From: Gemmobacter sp.
GTDB lineage: Bacteria; Pseudomonadota; Alphaproteobacteria; Rhodobacterales; Rhodobacteraceae
Assembly (NCBI RefSeq): GCF_034676705.1
Contig: NZ_JAUCBS010000013.1
Coordinates: 1,500,501 to 1,564,500 of the forward strand
DNA length: 64,000 bases
Reading direction: 5' to 3'
The position numbers and the translations under genes are program-made. Below, one piece after another: positions 47,964-58,812 of the stretch (positions within the stretch are counted from its first letter, which is position 1; each line of letters opens with the position of its first letter). Under the pieces are notes generated by a model. That model was not told the origin of the DNA, ran no database searches, and saw only the letters and a list, made by a program, of their open reading frames with translations.

Positions 47964-48111
47964 CGGTTTCCTCCCTGTGGCGGCCGGGCCGCCGATTCTG
48001 CGTTGCGGCCTTTGCCGCCGATTCTGCTTGTGCGGCGCCCCTCCCGGGCGCGTGGTCAGGCAACCACAATCCCGGGCGGCTGTCATCAGGTCTCTGAACG
48101 GGCCGGAAGGC

Positions 48112-49011
48112 TCAGGCCCGCATCGCCTCGGCCGTGGTGCGGACAACCTCGGCAATGTCCGACAGTTGCGCGGTCAGCGGGCTGGTCTTGCGCCAGACCA
48201 TGCCGATGGTGCGGCTGGGCCCCGGCGCGCGGAACCGCGTGACGGCCACCTGCGCCGACCGGGTTTCCACCGGCACCGCCATTTCCGGGATCAGCGTCAC
48301 CCCGATGCCCGCCGCCACCATCTGCACCAGTGTGGCCAGCGAACTGCCATCCATCAGCTCGCGCGGGCGGCGGCTGTCGATGGCGCAGAACGACAGCGCC
48401 TGATCGCGGAAGCAGTGCCCTTCCTCCAGCAGCAGCAGGCGCATTTCGCGCAAGGTGGCCGCATCGGGGACGGGGCGGGCGGCATCCTGCGGGGGGCGAA
48501 CCAGCACGAAATCCTCGGAAAACAGCGCCACTTCGGCCAGACCGGGTTCCGATACCGGCAGCGCGACGATGGCGGTATCCAGCCGGCCATCGGCCAGTTC
48601 CTGAAGCAGCTTGGGCGTGACCGTCTCGCGCAGGTTCAGATCCAGCCCGGGGTAGTGCTGCCCCAGCCGCCCGATGATCGCCGGCAGCAGATAGGGCGCC
48701 ACCGTGGGAATGACCCCGATGCGCAGCCGCCCGGCCGGCTTGCCGCTGGCGGTGCGGGCCAGATCCTCCAGCTCGTCCACCGATTGCAGGATGGCGCGGG
48801 CGCGGTCCAGGAATGCCTCGCCAAAGGCGGTCAGCCGGATCTGCCGCGCGCCGCGTTCCAGCAGCGGCGCCCCCAGCGCCAGTTCCAGTTCCTTGACCTG
48901 CATCGACAGCGCCGGCTGGGTAATGGCGCTGGCCTCGGCCGCATGGCCGAAATGGCGATGACGGGCCAGCGCCTCGAAATAGCGCATCTGTTTCAGGGTG
49001 ATGTTGATCAT
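48112..49011 (-). CDS. oxyR: Hydrogen-peroxide-sensing regulator OxyR
   Basis: The 299-residue LysR protein has its winged helix at 3-62 (HFGHAAEASAITQPALSMQV, LLERGARQIRLTAFG). The two redox cysteines C200 and C209 are in EEGHCFRDQALSFCAID, the exact OxyR context (C199/C208 in E. coli). It is divergent from katG over 129 bases, so the regulator and its main target share a control region. Disulfide formation on peroxide exposure would activate katG. Confidence 0.96.
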   Translation of the reverse strand: MINITLKQMRYFEALARHRHFGHAAEASAITQPALSMQVKELELALGAPLLERGARQIRLTAFGEAFLDRARAILQSVDELEDLARTASGKPAGRLRIGVIPTVAPYLLPAIIGRLGQHYPGLDLNLRETVTPKLLQELADGRLDTAIVALPVSEPGLAEVALFSEDFVLVRPPQDAARPVPDAATLREMRLLLLEEGHCFRDQALSFCAIDSRRPRELMDGSSLATLVQMVAAGIGVTLIPEMAVPVETRSAQVAVTRFRAPGPSRTIGMVWRKTSPLTAQLSDIAEVVRTTAEAMRA

Positions 49012-49076
49012 CAGAAAAACTTATCATGTTGATCAGAACTATCAAGTTCCCCTGATACGATCTTGCTGATAAGAAC
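49012..49076. promoter_or_regulatory. oxyR-katG control region
   Basis: AT-rich 65 bases with repeated GATA/TATC half-sites: TTATCATG, TTGATCAG, AACTATCAAG, CCTGATACG, GCTGATAAG. TGATCA at 49030-49035 is flanked by roughly symmetric ATC...GAT steps. This spacing of ATAG/CTAT-like steps is what a tetrameric OxyR contacts. Confidence 0.6.
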
Positions 49077-49140
49077 GATTCCAGATTGCGCCGGGCCAGC
49101 GGTCCGCGCGCAAGTCGGACGCAGCAATACGGAGGCCACG

Positions 49141-51318
<2,178 letters not shown>

Positions 51319-51339
51319 TCTGGTCTGAACGGGAGTTGG

Positions 51340-51370
51340 GGGGCGCGGCCGGGCCGGTCGCGCCCCTTCT
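51340..51370 (+). terminator. Rho-independent terminator of katG
   Basis: GGGGCGCGGCC (51340-51350) pairs with GGTCGCGCCCC (51356-51366, one G-T pair), followed by TTCTTCGTT. Confidence 0.8.
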
Positions 51371-51429
51371 TCGTTGCGTCTTTCGGGGGCGTCGCCGGGG
51401 GGCGCTGCCCCCCACGGCCTTGCGGCCTC

Positions 51430-51461
51430 CCCCCGGGGTATTTCAGGCAAGATGATGAGGG
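51430..51461 (+). repeat. Diverged copy of the dispersed intergenic element
   Basis: CCCCCCGGGGTATTTCAGGC then AAGATGATGAGGG: same C/G block and TATTT, but a CAAGATGA tail like the fragment next to the IS (21649-21661/22419-22434). A GGGGGGCGCTGCCCCCC hairpin lies just upstream (51396-51412). Confidence 0.5.
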
Positions 51462-51538
51462 AACCGGGTGGCGCGCGATCCCGTTTGATCGTCGGGGCGG
51501 CAGGTATAGTCTGTCGCCACGACTCGGGGAGGGATGCG

Positions 51539-52384
51539 ATGCGGTTTGGCGGGCAAAGGCGGAGCCGGAATGTCGAGGATCGGCGCGCGCAGGGCGGGCG
51601 CGGCGGCGCGGTGGGCGGGATTTCCGGCGTGGCGCTGCTGGCGGTGCTGGCGATCGGCTATTTCACCGGAATCGACGTGACGCCCTTTCTGCAAGGGCTG
51701 GATCAGGGCGGCGCCCCCGGCGAAACCCGCGAGCTGAGCGCCGAGGAAGAACAGGCCGGTGTCTGGGTTTCGCAGGTGCTGGGCACCACCGAGGATGTCT
51801 GGGCCGAGCGGTTCCGCACCGAGCTGGGGGCAAGCTACGCCCCGCCGGTGCTGGTGCTGTATGCCGGGGTCACGCAAAGCCCCTGTGGCGGGGCCTCGGG
51901 CGCCACGGGGCCGTTCTATTGCCCGGGGGACAGCAAGATTTATCTGGATACCGAATTCTTCGCCACCATGGCCCGCCAGCTGGGCGCGCCGGGCGAGATT
52001 GCGGCGGCCTATGTGATCGCCCATGAGGTGGCCCATCATGTGCAGGATGAACTGGGGATCCTGTCCAAGGCCAATGCGGCGCGGGCGCGGATGAGCCAGA
52101 CCGATTCCAACGCCGTTTCGGTGCGCATAGAATTGCAGGCCGATTGTCTGGCGGGCGTCTGGGCGGAAAGCGTGAATTCGCTGCTGAAGCCGGGCGACAT
52201 CGAACAGGCGATCAATGCGGCGCGCCAGATCGGCGATGACATGTTGCAGCGCCGGGCCGGCCAGGTGCCGCAGCCGCATACCTTCAGCCATGGAACCTCG
52301 GCCCAGCGGGTGCGCTGGTTTACCCGCGGCTACGAACAGGGCCGCATGGACAGCTGCGATACCTTCGGGACCGACCGGCTGTGA
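51539..52384 (+). CDS. Neutral zinc metallopeptidase (YpfJ/KPN_00309 type)
   Basis: The 281-residue protein has one N-terminal membrane anchor (GGISGVALLAVLAIGYFTGI, about 27-45) and a periplasmic metallopeptidase domain with zinc ligands H162/H166 and catalytic E163 in AHEVAHHVQDELG. The third-ligand region ELQADCLAGVWAES and two conserved Cys (QSPCGG, FYCPGD) are also seen. GGGAGGG stands just before the ATG. The next gene overlaps its stop, so both are co-translated. The substrate is unknown. Confidence 0.92.
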   Translation: MRFGGQRRSRNVEDRRAQGGRGGAVGGISGVALLAVLAIGYFTGIDVTPFLQGLDQGGAPGETRELSAEEEQAGVWVSQVLGTTEDVWAERFRTELGASYAPPVLVLYAGVTQSPCGGASGATGPFYCPGDSKIYLDTEFFATMARQLGAPGEIAAAYVIAHEVAHHVQDELGILSKANAARARMSQTDSNAVSVRIELQADCLAGVWAESVNSLLKPGDIEQAINAARQIGDDMLQRRAGQVPQPHTFSHGTSAQRVRWFTRGYEQGRMDSCDTFGTDRL

Positions 52385-52860
52385 CCCTGCCGGCGGCGGA
52401 ACTGCCGGTGGGGGTAGGCTGGCTGTCGCTGTCGCCCTTGCCGGGGCGGGGGGGCGATCTGGCCGGGGATGTGGCGGGGCTGGTGCGCTGGCAGGCAGAC
52501 CTGGTGGTCAGCCTGACCGAGGCGGCCGAAATGACGACCGGCGATCTGCCAGGCGTGCTGGCGGCGGCGGGGATCGGCTGGCGGCATGTGCCGGTGCCGG
52601 ATTATGGCGTGCCGGGGGATGTGGCCGGGGGGATCGAGGAGCTGTCGGCGCTGTTGGCAGGGGGGCGGCGGATCGCGCTGCATTGCATGGGCGGTTGCGG
52701 GCGGTCGGGCATGCTGGCGCTGCGGCTGATGGTGCAGGCGGGCGAGGCGCCGGCCGATGCGCTGGCGCGGTTGCGGGCGGTGCGGCCCTGTGCGGTGGAA
52801 ACGCCCGCGCAGCTGGACTGGGCGGTGTCAGCCGATCAGGCCAAGCGTCCGGGCGCCTGA
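52381..52860 (+). CDS. Protein-tyrosine/dual-specificity phosphatase-like protein
   Basis: The 159-residue protein starts at a GTG overlapping the peptidase stop. The phosphatase loop is HCMGGCGRSG with nucleophile C102 and R108; the general acid is likely D74 in PVPDYGVPGD. The LVVSLTEAAEM strand precedes these. The size and loop match the small cytosolic dual-specificity-like phosphatases of alphaproteobacteria. The target is unknown. Its last 33 bases overlap the convergent HAD gene. Confidence 0.85.
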   Translation: MTLPAAELPVGVGWLSLSPLPGRGGDLAGDVAGLVRWQADLVVSLTEAAEMTTGDLPGVLAAAGIGWRHVPVPDYGVPGDVAGGIEELSALLAGGRRIALHCMGGCGRSGMLALRLMVQAGEAPADALARLRAVRPCAVETPAQLDWAVSADQAKRPGA

Positions 52861-53472
52861 CAGCAGGTCCGGCGCCACCAGCGTGGCATGGCGGCCATCG
52901 GTCGCCAGCACGTCGGGCACCTGAACCACGGTCATGCCGGCCGCCATGGCGGATCTTGCGCCGATGTCGCTGTCCTCGAACGCCAGGCAGCGGGCGGGGG
53001 CGGCGCCAAGGCGATCGGCGGCCAGCAGGAAGGGTTCGGGATGCGGCTTGGCGTTGGTCACGCAATCGCGGGTGACAAGGGTGGCGAAATGGCCCAGCAA
53101 CCCGGCGCGGCCCAGTTTCCATTCCGCCCCCGCCCGGCGGCTGGAGGTGGCGACGGCCAGCCGGTGCCCCAGTGCCGACAGCTGGTCCAGCAGATCGGCG
53201 GCACCGGGGCGCAGCGGCACGCCTTCGGTTTCCACATGGGCGCGGAAGGCGGCCATCCAGTCGGCGCGCAACGCCTCGATCCCCGCATCGGGGCCAAGGG
53301 CCGCGCGCAGGAGCGCGGTCGATCCATCGCCATCCACCCCGATCAGGCTGTGGAACAGCGCCTCGGTCACGGGATGGCCATGGGCGGCGAACACCCGCAG
53401 GCCCGTGGCGACGGCGACGGATTCGCTGTCGATCAGCGTGCCGTCGAGATCGAAGATGATGGCGTCGAACAT
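52828..53472 (-). CDS. HAD-superfamily phosphatase (beta-PGM/Gph-like)
   Basis: The 214-residue protein shows the HAD motifs I to IV: D8/D10 in FDLDGTLIDSES, T/S in LAVATSSRRAG, K in AKPHPEPFLLAA and the acidic pair in CLAFEDSDIGARSAMAAG. The helical C1 cap (LFHSLIGVDGDGSTALLRAAL) is that of 6-phosphogluconate phosphatase (YieH), beta-phosphoglucomutase and Gph. The substrate is likely a small sugar phosphate. It converges on the phosphatase gene with a 33-base overlap. Confidence 0.9.
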   Translation of the reverse strand: MFDAIIFDLDGTLIDSESVAVATGLRVFAAHGHPVTEALFHSLIGVDGDGSTALLRAALGPDAGIEALRADWMAAFRAHVETEGVPLRPGAADLLDQLSALGHRLAVATSSRRAGAEWKLGRAGLLGHFATLVTRDCVTNAKPHPEPFLLAADRLGAAPARCLAFEDSDIGARSAMAAGMTVVQVPDVLATDGRHATLVAPDLLSGARTLGLIG

Positions 53473-53601
53473 GGGAACCCCGGGGGCTGGTGCTGTGCGG
53501 GCGGACCTTAGCGCGATCCCGGGCGGCTGCAACCGCTGCCGGGTCCAGGGGGGCGCTGCCCCCATGGCGGGTGGCGGCGCGGGAAGGCAGGCGGCGCGCG
53601 G

Positions 53602-53633
53602 CCCCCCGGGATATTTGGATCAGAGCGAAATGG
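53602..53633 (-). repeat. Dispersed intergenic element, copy 5
   Basis: CCCCCCGGG, ATATTTGGATCAGAGCG, AAATGG. It is preceded by a GGGGGGCGCTGCCCCC hairpin at about 53549-53564. Hairpin, spacing and flanking CATGGCG resemble the 40.06-40.14 kb copy, so the repeated unit is about 80-90 bp. It lies in the divergent region between the HAD gene and the thioesterase gene, unlike most copies. Confidence 0.9.
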
Positions 53634-53694
53634 CCGGACCGTTGACAGGGCAGGGGCCTGCGCCCATACCGGCCGGGGACCAGAGGGATGCGCC

Positions 53695-54120
53695 ATGGGA
53701 ATTGCCGAGCAATACATCAAGATCGTCGTCGACGGGCAGCCACCCTTTGCCCGCCATCTGGGCATCCGGGTGGTCTCGGCCAGCCCCGAGGAGGTGGTGG
53801 CGGAAATGCCGGTGACCGAGGCGCTGATCAACCGCAATGGTGTGCTGCATGGCGGGGCGCTGATGTCGCTGGCGGACAATACCGGGGGCACGGCGACCTT
53901 CCTGCATCTGGCCGAGGATGAGTTCACCACCACGTCGGAAAGCAAGACCAACTTCTTCCGGTCGCTGGAATTCGGCGATACCGCCCGCGCGGTGGCGCGG
54001 CTGTTGCACAACGGCCGGACGACCAAGGTGTGGCAGACCTCGATCTATCGGGGCGATGGCAAGCTGGCGGCGCAGGTCACCCAGACCCAGATGATCCTGA
54101 AGCGGGCCGCGCGCGGCTGA
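53695..54120 (+). CDS. PaaI-family hotdog thioesterase
   Basis: The 141-residue hotdog-fold protein has the catalytic region NRNGVLHGGALMSLADNTGG, with the HGG motif. The sequence LGIRVVSASPEEVVAEMPVTE and a C-terminal strand pair complete the fold. It would hydrolyse an aryl- or short acyl-CoA; the substrate is unknown. GGGAT lies before the ATG. It converges on the CNNM/HlyC-type gene. Confidence 0.88.
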   Translation: MGIAEQYIKIVVDGQPPFARHLGIRVVSASPEEVVAEMPVTEALINRNGVLHGGALMSLADNTGGTATFLHLAEDEFTTTSESKTNFFRSLEFGDTARAVARLLHNGRTTKVWQTSIYRGDGKLAAQVTQTQMILKRAARG

Positions 54121-54133
54121 GGCGCGGCCCCGG

Positions 54134-54155
54134 CTGGTCAGCGGCGGCTGACCAG
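54134..54155. terminator. Hairpin between thioesterase and CNNM/HlyC genes
   Basis: CTGGTCAGC (54134-54142) and GCTGACCAG (54147-54155), perfect 9-bp stem with loop GGCG. It spans the stop codon of the leftward gene and lies 14 bases after the thioesterase stop. Confidence 0.55.
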
Positions 54156-55412
54156 CAGCTTGTCGATGCGCCGGCCGTCGAGGTCCAGCACCTCGATCCG
54201 CCAGCCGGGCAGGTCCAGATGCGCGCCGACCGGGGGCAGCAGGCCCATGCGGTCGATCACCAGGCCGGCGACGGTGGTATAGTCGCGGTCGGCGTCCAGC
54301 GTCAGGCCGATCAGGTCGGCGAATTCGTCGGCGGGCATCCAGCCGGCCACCAGCAGGCTGCCATCGTCGCGGGTGATGGTTTTCGGTTCGGCATCGGTTT
54401 CATCGGCGAAGGTGCCGGTGATGCCCTCCATCACGTCCATCGGGGTGATGATGCCTTCGAAATGGCCGTATTCGTCATAGACCAGCAGCATGCGGGCCGG
54501 GGTGGCGCGCAGCGCCTCGATGACCTGTAGCGCGGGCAGGCCGTCGCGCACCACCGGCGCCTCGATCATCAGGTTGCGCAGGGTGGTCTGGTCGTTGCGG
54601 GGGCGCGATTCGACGAAATCGTGCAGGGCGACGATGCCCGCGATGTCATCCTGCCCGCCATCGCGGACCGGCAGGCGCGAATGCCCGGTTTCGCGGAACC
54701 GGCGCAGCACGGCGGCGATGCTGTCGGTGATGTCCACCGCCTCGACCTCGTGCCGGGGGGTCATCAGGGCGCGGGCGGTGCGGTCGGCGGTGCGCATGAC
54801 GCCGGCGATCATCCGGGTCTCGGCCTCGTCCATCACGCCGGCGCTTTCCGCCTCGGAGATCACCATGCGGACCTCCTCGTCGGTCATGCTGCGGTCCGAG
54901 GCGCCGGACTGGCCCAGCAGCGCCAGCACCAGCTTGCCCGAGCGGTCCAGCAGCCAGACCAGCGGGGCCGCGCCGATGGCGATGGCGCGCATCAGGGGCG
55001 CCACGCGGGCGGCGACGGTTTCGGGCGCGCGCAGGGCCACCTGCTTGGGCACCAGTTCGCCGAAGATCAGCGACAGATAGGTGATCGCGACGACCACGCC
55101 GCCCACCCCCAGCGTATGCGCCAGCGTGGGAGACAGGCCCGATGCGGCCAGCGCGCCCGCCAGCCGCACGCCCAGCGTGGCGCCGGAAAAGGCGCCCGAC
55201 AGCACCCCGACCAGCGTGATGCCGATCTGGACCGATGACAGGAAGCGGCCCGGATCCTCGGCCAGGCGGATGGCGGTTGCGGCGCCGCTGCTGCCCTGTG
55301 CCGCCATCACCTTCAGCCGCGCGCCGCGGGCCGAGACGATGGCCAGTTCCGACATGGCCAGCAGCCCGTTCAGCAGGGTGAGGACGACGACGATGGCGAT
55401 TTCAAGTGCCAT
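54138..55412 (-). CDS. CNNM/CorC-HlyC family membrane protein (hemolysin-related transporter)
   Basis: The 424-residue protein has a DUF21 (CNNM) membrane domain with four helices (about 1-180: ALEIAIVVVLTLLNGLLAMS, LSSVQIGITLVGVLSGAFSG, GGVVVAITYLSLIFGELVPK). Two CBS domains follow (about 205-325, with RALMTPRHEVEAVDI and PVVRDGLPALQVIEALR), then a C-terminal CorC_HlyC domain (about 340-424, DGSLLVAGWMPADEFADLIG). Such proteins are linked to Mg2+ or other cation homeostasis; haemolysis is not implied. It is leftward, upstream of nothing else on its strand. Confidence 0.92.
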   Translation of the reverse strand: MALEIAIVVVLTLLNGLLAMSELAIVSARGARLKVMAAQGSSGAATAIRLAEDPGRFLSSVQIGITLVGVLSGAFSGATLGVRLAGALAASGLSPTLAHTLGVGGVVVAITYLSLIFGELVPKQVALRAPETVAARVAPLMRAIAIGAAPLVWLLDRSGKLVLALLGQSGASDRSMTDEEVRMVISEAESAGVMDEAETRMIAGVMRTADRTARALMTPRHEVEAVDITDSIAAVLRRFRETGHSRLPVRDGGQDDIAGIVALHDFVESRPRNDQTTLRNLMIEAPVVRDGLPALQVIEALRATPARMLLVYDEYGHFEGIITPMDVMEGITGTFADETDAEPKTITRDDGSLLVAGWMPADEFADLIGLTLDADRDYTTVAGLVIDRMGLLPPVGAHLDLPGWRIEVLDLDGRRIDKLLVSRR

Positions 55413-55421
55413 TCGGCAAGC

Positions 55422-56105
55422 CTAGCTGGAGAAGACGTGGAAAAGGAGATAGGCGATCGTCTTGACCAGCGCCCAGACGACGCCCCAGACGATCAGCAGC
55501 GACAGCACCCCGATGATGGATCCGGCCAGGATCCACAGCCCGTCGCGTTCCAGGATGCCCAGGGCGATGATGCTGATGGCAAAGGCCGGCAGCATGTTGC
55601 CCAGGGGGATCGGCAGGAACAGCACCATGGCCATGGCCAGGCACAGCGCGCCGACGGCGCGTTCGGCGGTGGGGGTGGTGAATTCCTCCATCCGCACCTT
55701 CAGCAGCTTTTCCGCCCGCGCCAGCATGGGAGAGATCTTGCTTACCACGGTCGCGAAATCCCGCCGGGCCATGGAGCGGTCCTTGATGAACTTGGGCAGC
55801 CAGGGGGTGCGGCCCAGCATCAGTTGCAGCGTCAGGTAGACCAGCGGCAGCCCCAGGATGGCCGAGGTGCCGGGGGGCGTCGGCACCACGTTGGGCAGCG
55901 CGAAGATCAGCAGCAGGGCCCCGAAGGCGCGCAGCTGCATCGCCTCCATCAGGTCGGCGACCGAGATACGCTCGCGCACCGGATCCGAGGCGATTTCCTC
56001 CAGCAGCACCGACAGCCGCTTGGTATCGGCGGTGGGCGGGGCCGGGGGGGGCTCGGGCGGCAGCGGGGGCAGGAACGGGCTGCGGTTGGGTGGCACGGGC
56101 GTCAT
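55422..56105 (-). CDS. ExoD-like membrane protein
   Basis: The 227-residue protein begins MTPVPPNRSPFLPPLPPEPP, with a proline-rich cytosolic start, then the ExoD domain: LSVLLEEIASDPVRERISVA, LLLIFALPNVVPTPPGTSAI, PWLPKFIKDRSMARRDFATV and three C-terminal helices. ExoD of rhizobia affects exopolysaccharide and alkaline-stress resistance. The start at 56105 has GAAAGG 8-10 bases before it. It lies 73 bases after the secDF gene stop on the same strand, with a strong hairpin between them. Confidence 0.85.
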   Translation of the reverse strand: MTPVPPNRSPFLPPLPPEPPPAPPTADTKRLSVLLEEIASDPVRERISVADLMEAMQLRAFGALLLIFALPNVVPTPPGTSAILGLPLVYLTLQLMLGRTPWLPKFIKDRSMARRDFATVVSKISPMLARAEKLLKVRMEEFTTPTAERAVGALCLAMAMVLFLPIPLGNMLPAFAISIIALGILERDGLWILAGSIIGVLSLLIVWGVVWALVKTIAYLLFHVFSS

Positions 56106-56145
56106 GCGGCGGCCTTTCGTTGGCATGCGGCGGCTGTCCGTCGGG

Positions 56146-56172
56146 GCCGGGCCCCCCGAACGGGGGCCCGGC
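56146..56172 (-). terminator. Strong hairpin after the secDF gene
   Basis: GCCGGGCCCCC (56146-56156) and GGGGGCCCGGC (56162-56172), loop CGAAC, 7 bases after the secDF stop. No U tract follows on the minus strand. Confidence 0.65.
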
Positions 56173-56178
56173 GACACC

Positions 56179-58812
56179 TTAGGCGTCGATCTTTGCGAAT
56201 TCGTGATCGGGGCCGTTCTTCTTGGGCTTGTCGGTGCGGTCCAGACCGATGAACAGCACGATGTTCTTGGCCACATACAGCGTCGACCAGGTGCCCAGCA
56301 GCACGCCCAGCAGCATGGCAAAGACGAAACCGCGGATCACGTCGCCGCCGAAGAACAGCAGCGCCAGCAGCGCGATCAGCGTGGTCATCGCCGTCATCAG
56401 GGTGCGGCCCAGCGTTTCGTTCGTGGTCAGGTTCATCATGTCGCGCAGCGGCATGGACTTGTATTTCGCCATGTTTTCCCGCAGGCGGTCAAAGATGACG
56501 ACGGTGTCGTTCACCGAATAGCCCAGGATCGTCAGCAGCGCCGCCACGATGGTCAGGTCGAACTTCAGCTGGAACAGCGAATAGATCCCGACCGTGACGA
56601 TCACGTCATGCAGCAGCGCGATGACCAGCCCGACGGCGAACTGCCATTCGAACCGCAGCCAGATATAGACGAGGATCCCGAAAGACCCCGCCGCAATCGC
56701 GGCAACTGCCAGCCAGATCAGTTCCGACGATACCTTCGGCCCGACCGATTCGACTTGCGGGAAGGTGATCGCCGGATCCACCGCCTTCAGCGCCGCTTCG
56801 ATGGTGGCGATGGTTTCGGGCGATACGGCCTCGGTTTCGTCCTGGGCCTGGATGCGGATCATCGCCACATGCTGGTCGGCGCGGAACGACGGGTCGAACA
56901 CCTGGGTGATCGCCACATCGCCCAGATCCAGCGTGGCCAGCGCATCGCGGTAGGTGCCCACATCGACCGCCATGGTCGATTCCGTGCGGATGGTCGTGCC
57001 GCCGCGGAAGTCGATGCCGAAGTTCAGACCCATGGTCAGCACCAGCAGCACCGAGGCCACCATCATCATGATCGAGGTGCCGAACGTGGCCCATTGCCAG
57101 CGGAAGAAGTCGATCTTGGTATCGCTGGGGACGAGCTTGATGAAGCCCTTCAGCGGTTTGCCGCGCGGCTTGCGCAGGGCGATCCAGGTGTGGATCAGCA
57201 GCCGCGTCACATAGACGGCGGTGAACATCGAGGTGATGATCCCGATCCCCAGCGTGATGGCAAAGCCGCGCACCGGGCCGGAACCGACGGCGAACATGAT
57301 CACGGCCGTCAGCAGGCCGGTGATGTTGCTGTCCATGATCGCCGACAGCGCCTTGTCAAAGCCCAGCTCGATCGCGCGGCCTATGGGCTTGCCGGCGCGC
57401 AATTCCTCGCGCGAGCGTTCAAAGATCAGCACGTTGGCATCAACGGCCATCCCCATCGTCAGCACGATGCCCGCGATGCCCGGCAGGGTCAGCGTGGCCC
57501 CCAGCACCGACAGGATGCCCAGGATCAGCAGCATGTTGATGGCCAGCGCGACGTTGGCGATCATGCCGTAGGTGCCATAGACCGCGACCATGAAGATGAT
57601 CACCGCCGCCATCCCGACGACCGAGGCCATCTTGCCGGCGTCGATGCTGTCCTGCCCCAGTTCGGGGCCGACGGTGCGTTCTTCCAGAAAGTCCATGCCG
57701 GCGGGCAGGGCGCCCGCGCGCAGCAGCACGGCCAGTTCGGTGCTTTCATCCACGGTGAAGCGCCCGGTGATGATGCCCGAACCGCCGGCGATGTGGCTTT
57801 GGATCGTGGGGGCCGAGATGACCTCGTTGTCCAGCACGATGGCAAAGGGGCGGCCGATGTTGGCGGCGGTGTAATCGCCGAACACCCGCGCCCCCGACGG
57901 GTTGAAGCGGAAGTTCACCGCCGGCCGGCCGTTCTGGTCGAATGCCGGCTGGGCATCCACCAGTTCTTCGCCGGTCACGACGGGCAGCTGTTCGATAACG
58001 TAGAACACCCCGGTCTCGTTCATCGAGGGCAGCACGACGGCGCCGGCGGGCGGCACCTCGCTGGCGCTGGAGGCCATGCCGACGACCGGGTTGAAGGTCA
58101 GTTTCGCGGTGGTGCCGATCAGGTCTTTCAGCTCGGCCGCCGATCCGATGCCGGGCACCTGGATCAGGATGCGGTCGCTGCCCTGGCGCTGGATCGTGGG
58201 TTCGCGGGTGCCCACCTCGTCCACCCGGCGGCGGATGATTTCAAGGCTTTGCCGCATGGTGCGGTCATCCATCGCGGCGCGTTCGGCATCCGACAGGCGG
58301 ATGGTCAGCGTGGTGCCGGCGGTGGTCACCTCGATGTCGTTCTGGCCGACGCCCGTCAGGGTGACGACCGGGGTTGCCAGCTTGCGGATGGCATCGGCGG
58401 CGGCCTGCATGCCGGCGGCATTGCCGATTTCCACCTTCAGCTCGCCCGCAGGTGCGCTGACGCGGCGGATGGCGCCGACCTGGTCGCGCAGGCCGCGCAG
58501 GTTGTCGCGCACCTCGGGCCAGAAGCTGTCCATCCGGGCGGCATACACATCCTGCACCCGCACTTCGGCCAGCAGATGTGCGCCGCCCCGCAGGTCCAGC
58601 CCCAGCGCCACAAGGCTGGAGGGCAGCCAGCTGGGCCAGCCGGCCAGATCGGCGGTCTGTTCAGGCGTCAGGGTCGTGCCGGTTTCCACCAGCGCGGCGG
58701 CATCGTTGTGCCGTTCGACCTGGGGGTAAAAGGCGTTGGGCAGGGCGGCCAGAAGCCCCCACAGGCAGATGCCCCATATGATGAGGCGTTTCCACAAGGC
58801 AGTATGTTGCAT
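56179..58812 (-). CDS. secDF: Protein translocase subunit SecDF (SecD-SecF fusion)
   Basis: The 877-residue chain contains a full SecD followed by a full SecF. SecD: first helix (about 9-28), the GLDLRGGAHL motif (D73-G77), large periplasmic P1 region, and GMAVDANVLIFERSREE at about 454-470 in its helix block. SecF begins near residue 559 (KLVPSDTKIDFFRW), with GIDFRGGT (599-606) and GYSVNDTVVIFDRLREN. SecDF uses the proton gradient to pull proteins through SecYEG in the inner membrane. In many related bacteria secD and secF are separate genes; here one uninterrupted frame joins them. No yajC is adjacent. Confidence 0.95.
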   Translation of the reverse strand: MQHTALWKRLIIWGICLWGLLAALPNAFYPQVERHNDAAALVETGTTLTPEQTADLAGWPSWLPSSLVALGLDLRGGAHLLAEVRVQDVYAARMDSFWPEVRDNLRGLRDQVGAIRRVSAPAGELKVEIGNAAGMQAAADAIRKLATPVVTLTGVGQNDIEVTTAGTTLTIRLSDAERAAMDDRTMRQSLEIIRRRVDEVGTREPTIQRQGSDRILIQVPGIGSAAELKDLIGTTAKLTFNPVVGMASSASEVPPAGAVVLPSMNETGVFYVIEQLPVVTGEELVDAQPAFDQNGRPAVNFRFNPSGARVFGDYTAANIGRPFAIVLDNEVISAPTIQSHIAGGSGIITGRFTVDESTELAVLLRAGALPAGMDFLEERTVGPELGQDSIDAGKMASVVGMAAVIIFMVAVYGTYGMIANVALAINMLLILGILSVLGATLTLPGIAGIVLTMGMAVDANVLIFERSREELRAGKPIGRAIELGFDKALSAIMDSNITGLLTAVIMFAVGSGPVRGFAITLGIGIITSMFTAVYVTRLLIHTWIALRKPRGKPLKGFIKLVPSDTKIDFFRWQWATFGTSIMMMVASVLLVLTMGLNFGIDFRGGTTIRTESTMAVDVGTYRDALATLDLGDVAITQVFDPSFRADQHVAMIRIQAQDETEAVSPETIATIEAALKAVDPAITFPQVESVGPKVSSELIWLAVAAIAAGSFGILVYIWLRFEWQFAVGLVIALLHDVIVTVGIYSLFQLKFDLTIVAALLTILGYSVNDTVVIFDRLRENMAKYKSMPLRDMMNLTTNETLGRTLMTAMTTLIALLALLFFGGDVIRGFVFAMLLGVLLGTWSTLYVAKNIVLFIGLDRTDKPKKNGPDHEFAKIDA

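Noticed and set aside
53620..54009. Leftward open frame opposite the thioesterase gene ending in a dispersed repeat
   Set aside because: It is antisense to a clear hotdog thioesterase and has no ribosome site or family resemblance; its stop comes from the repeat's CTCTGA.
54138..55412. Haemolysin toxin
   Set aside because: The HlyC/CorC name is historical. The domain order DUF21-CBS-CBS-CorC_HlyC is that of cation-related membrane proteins, with no toxin feature.
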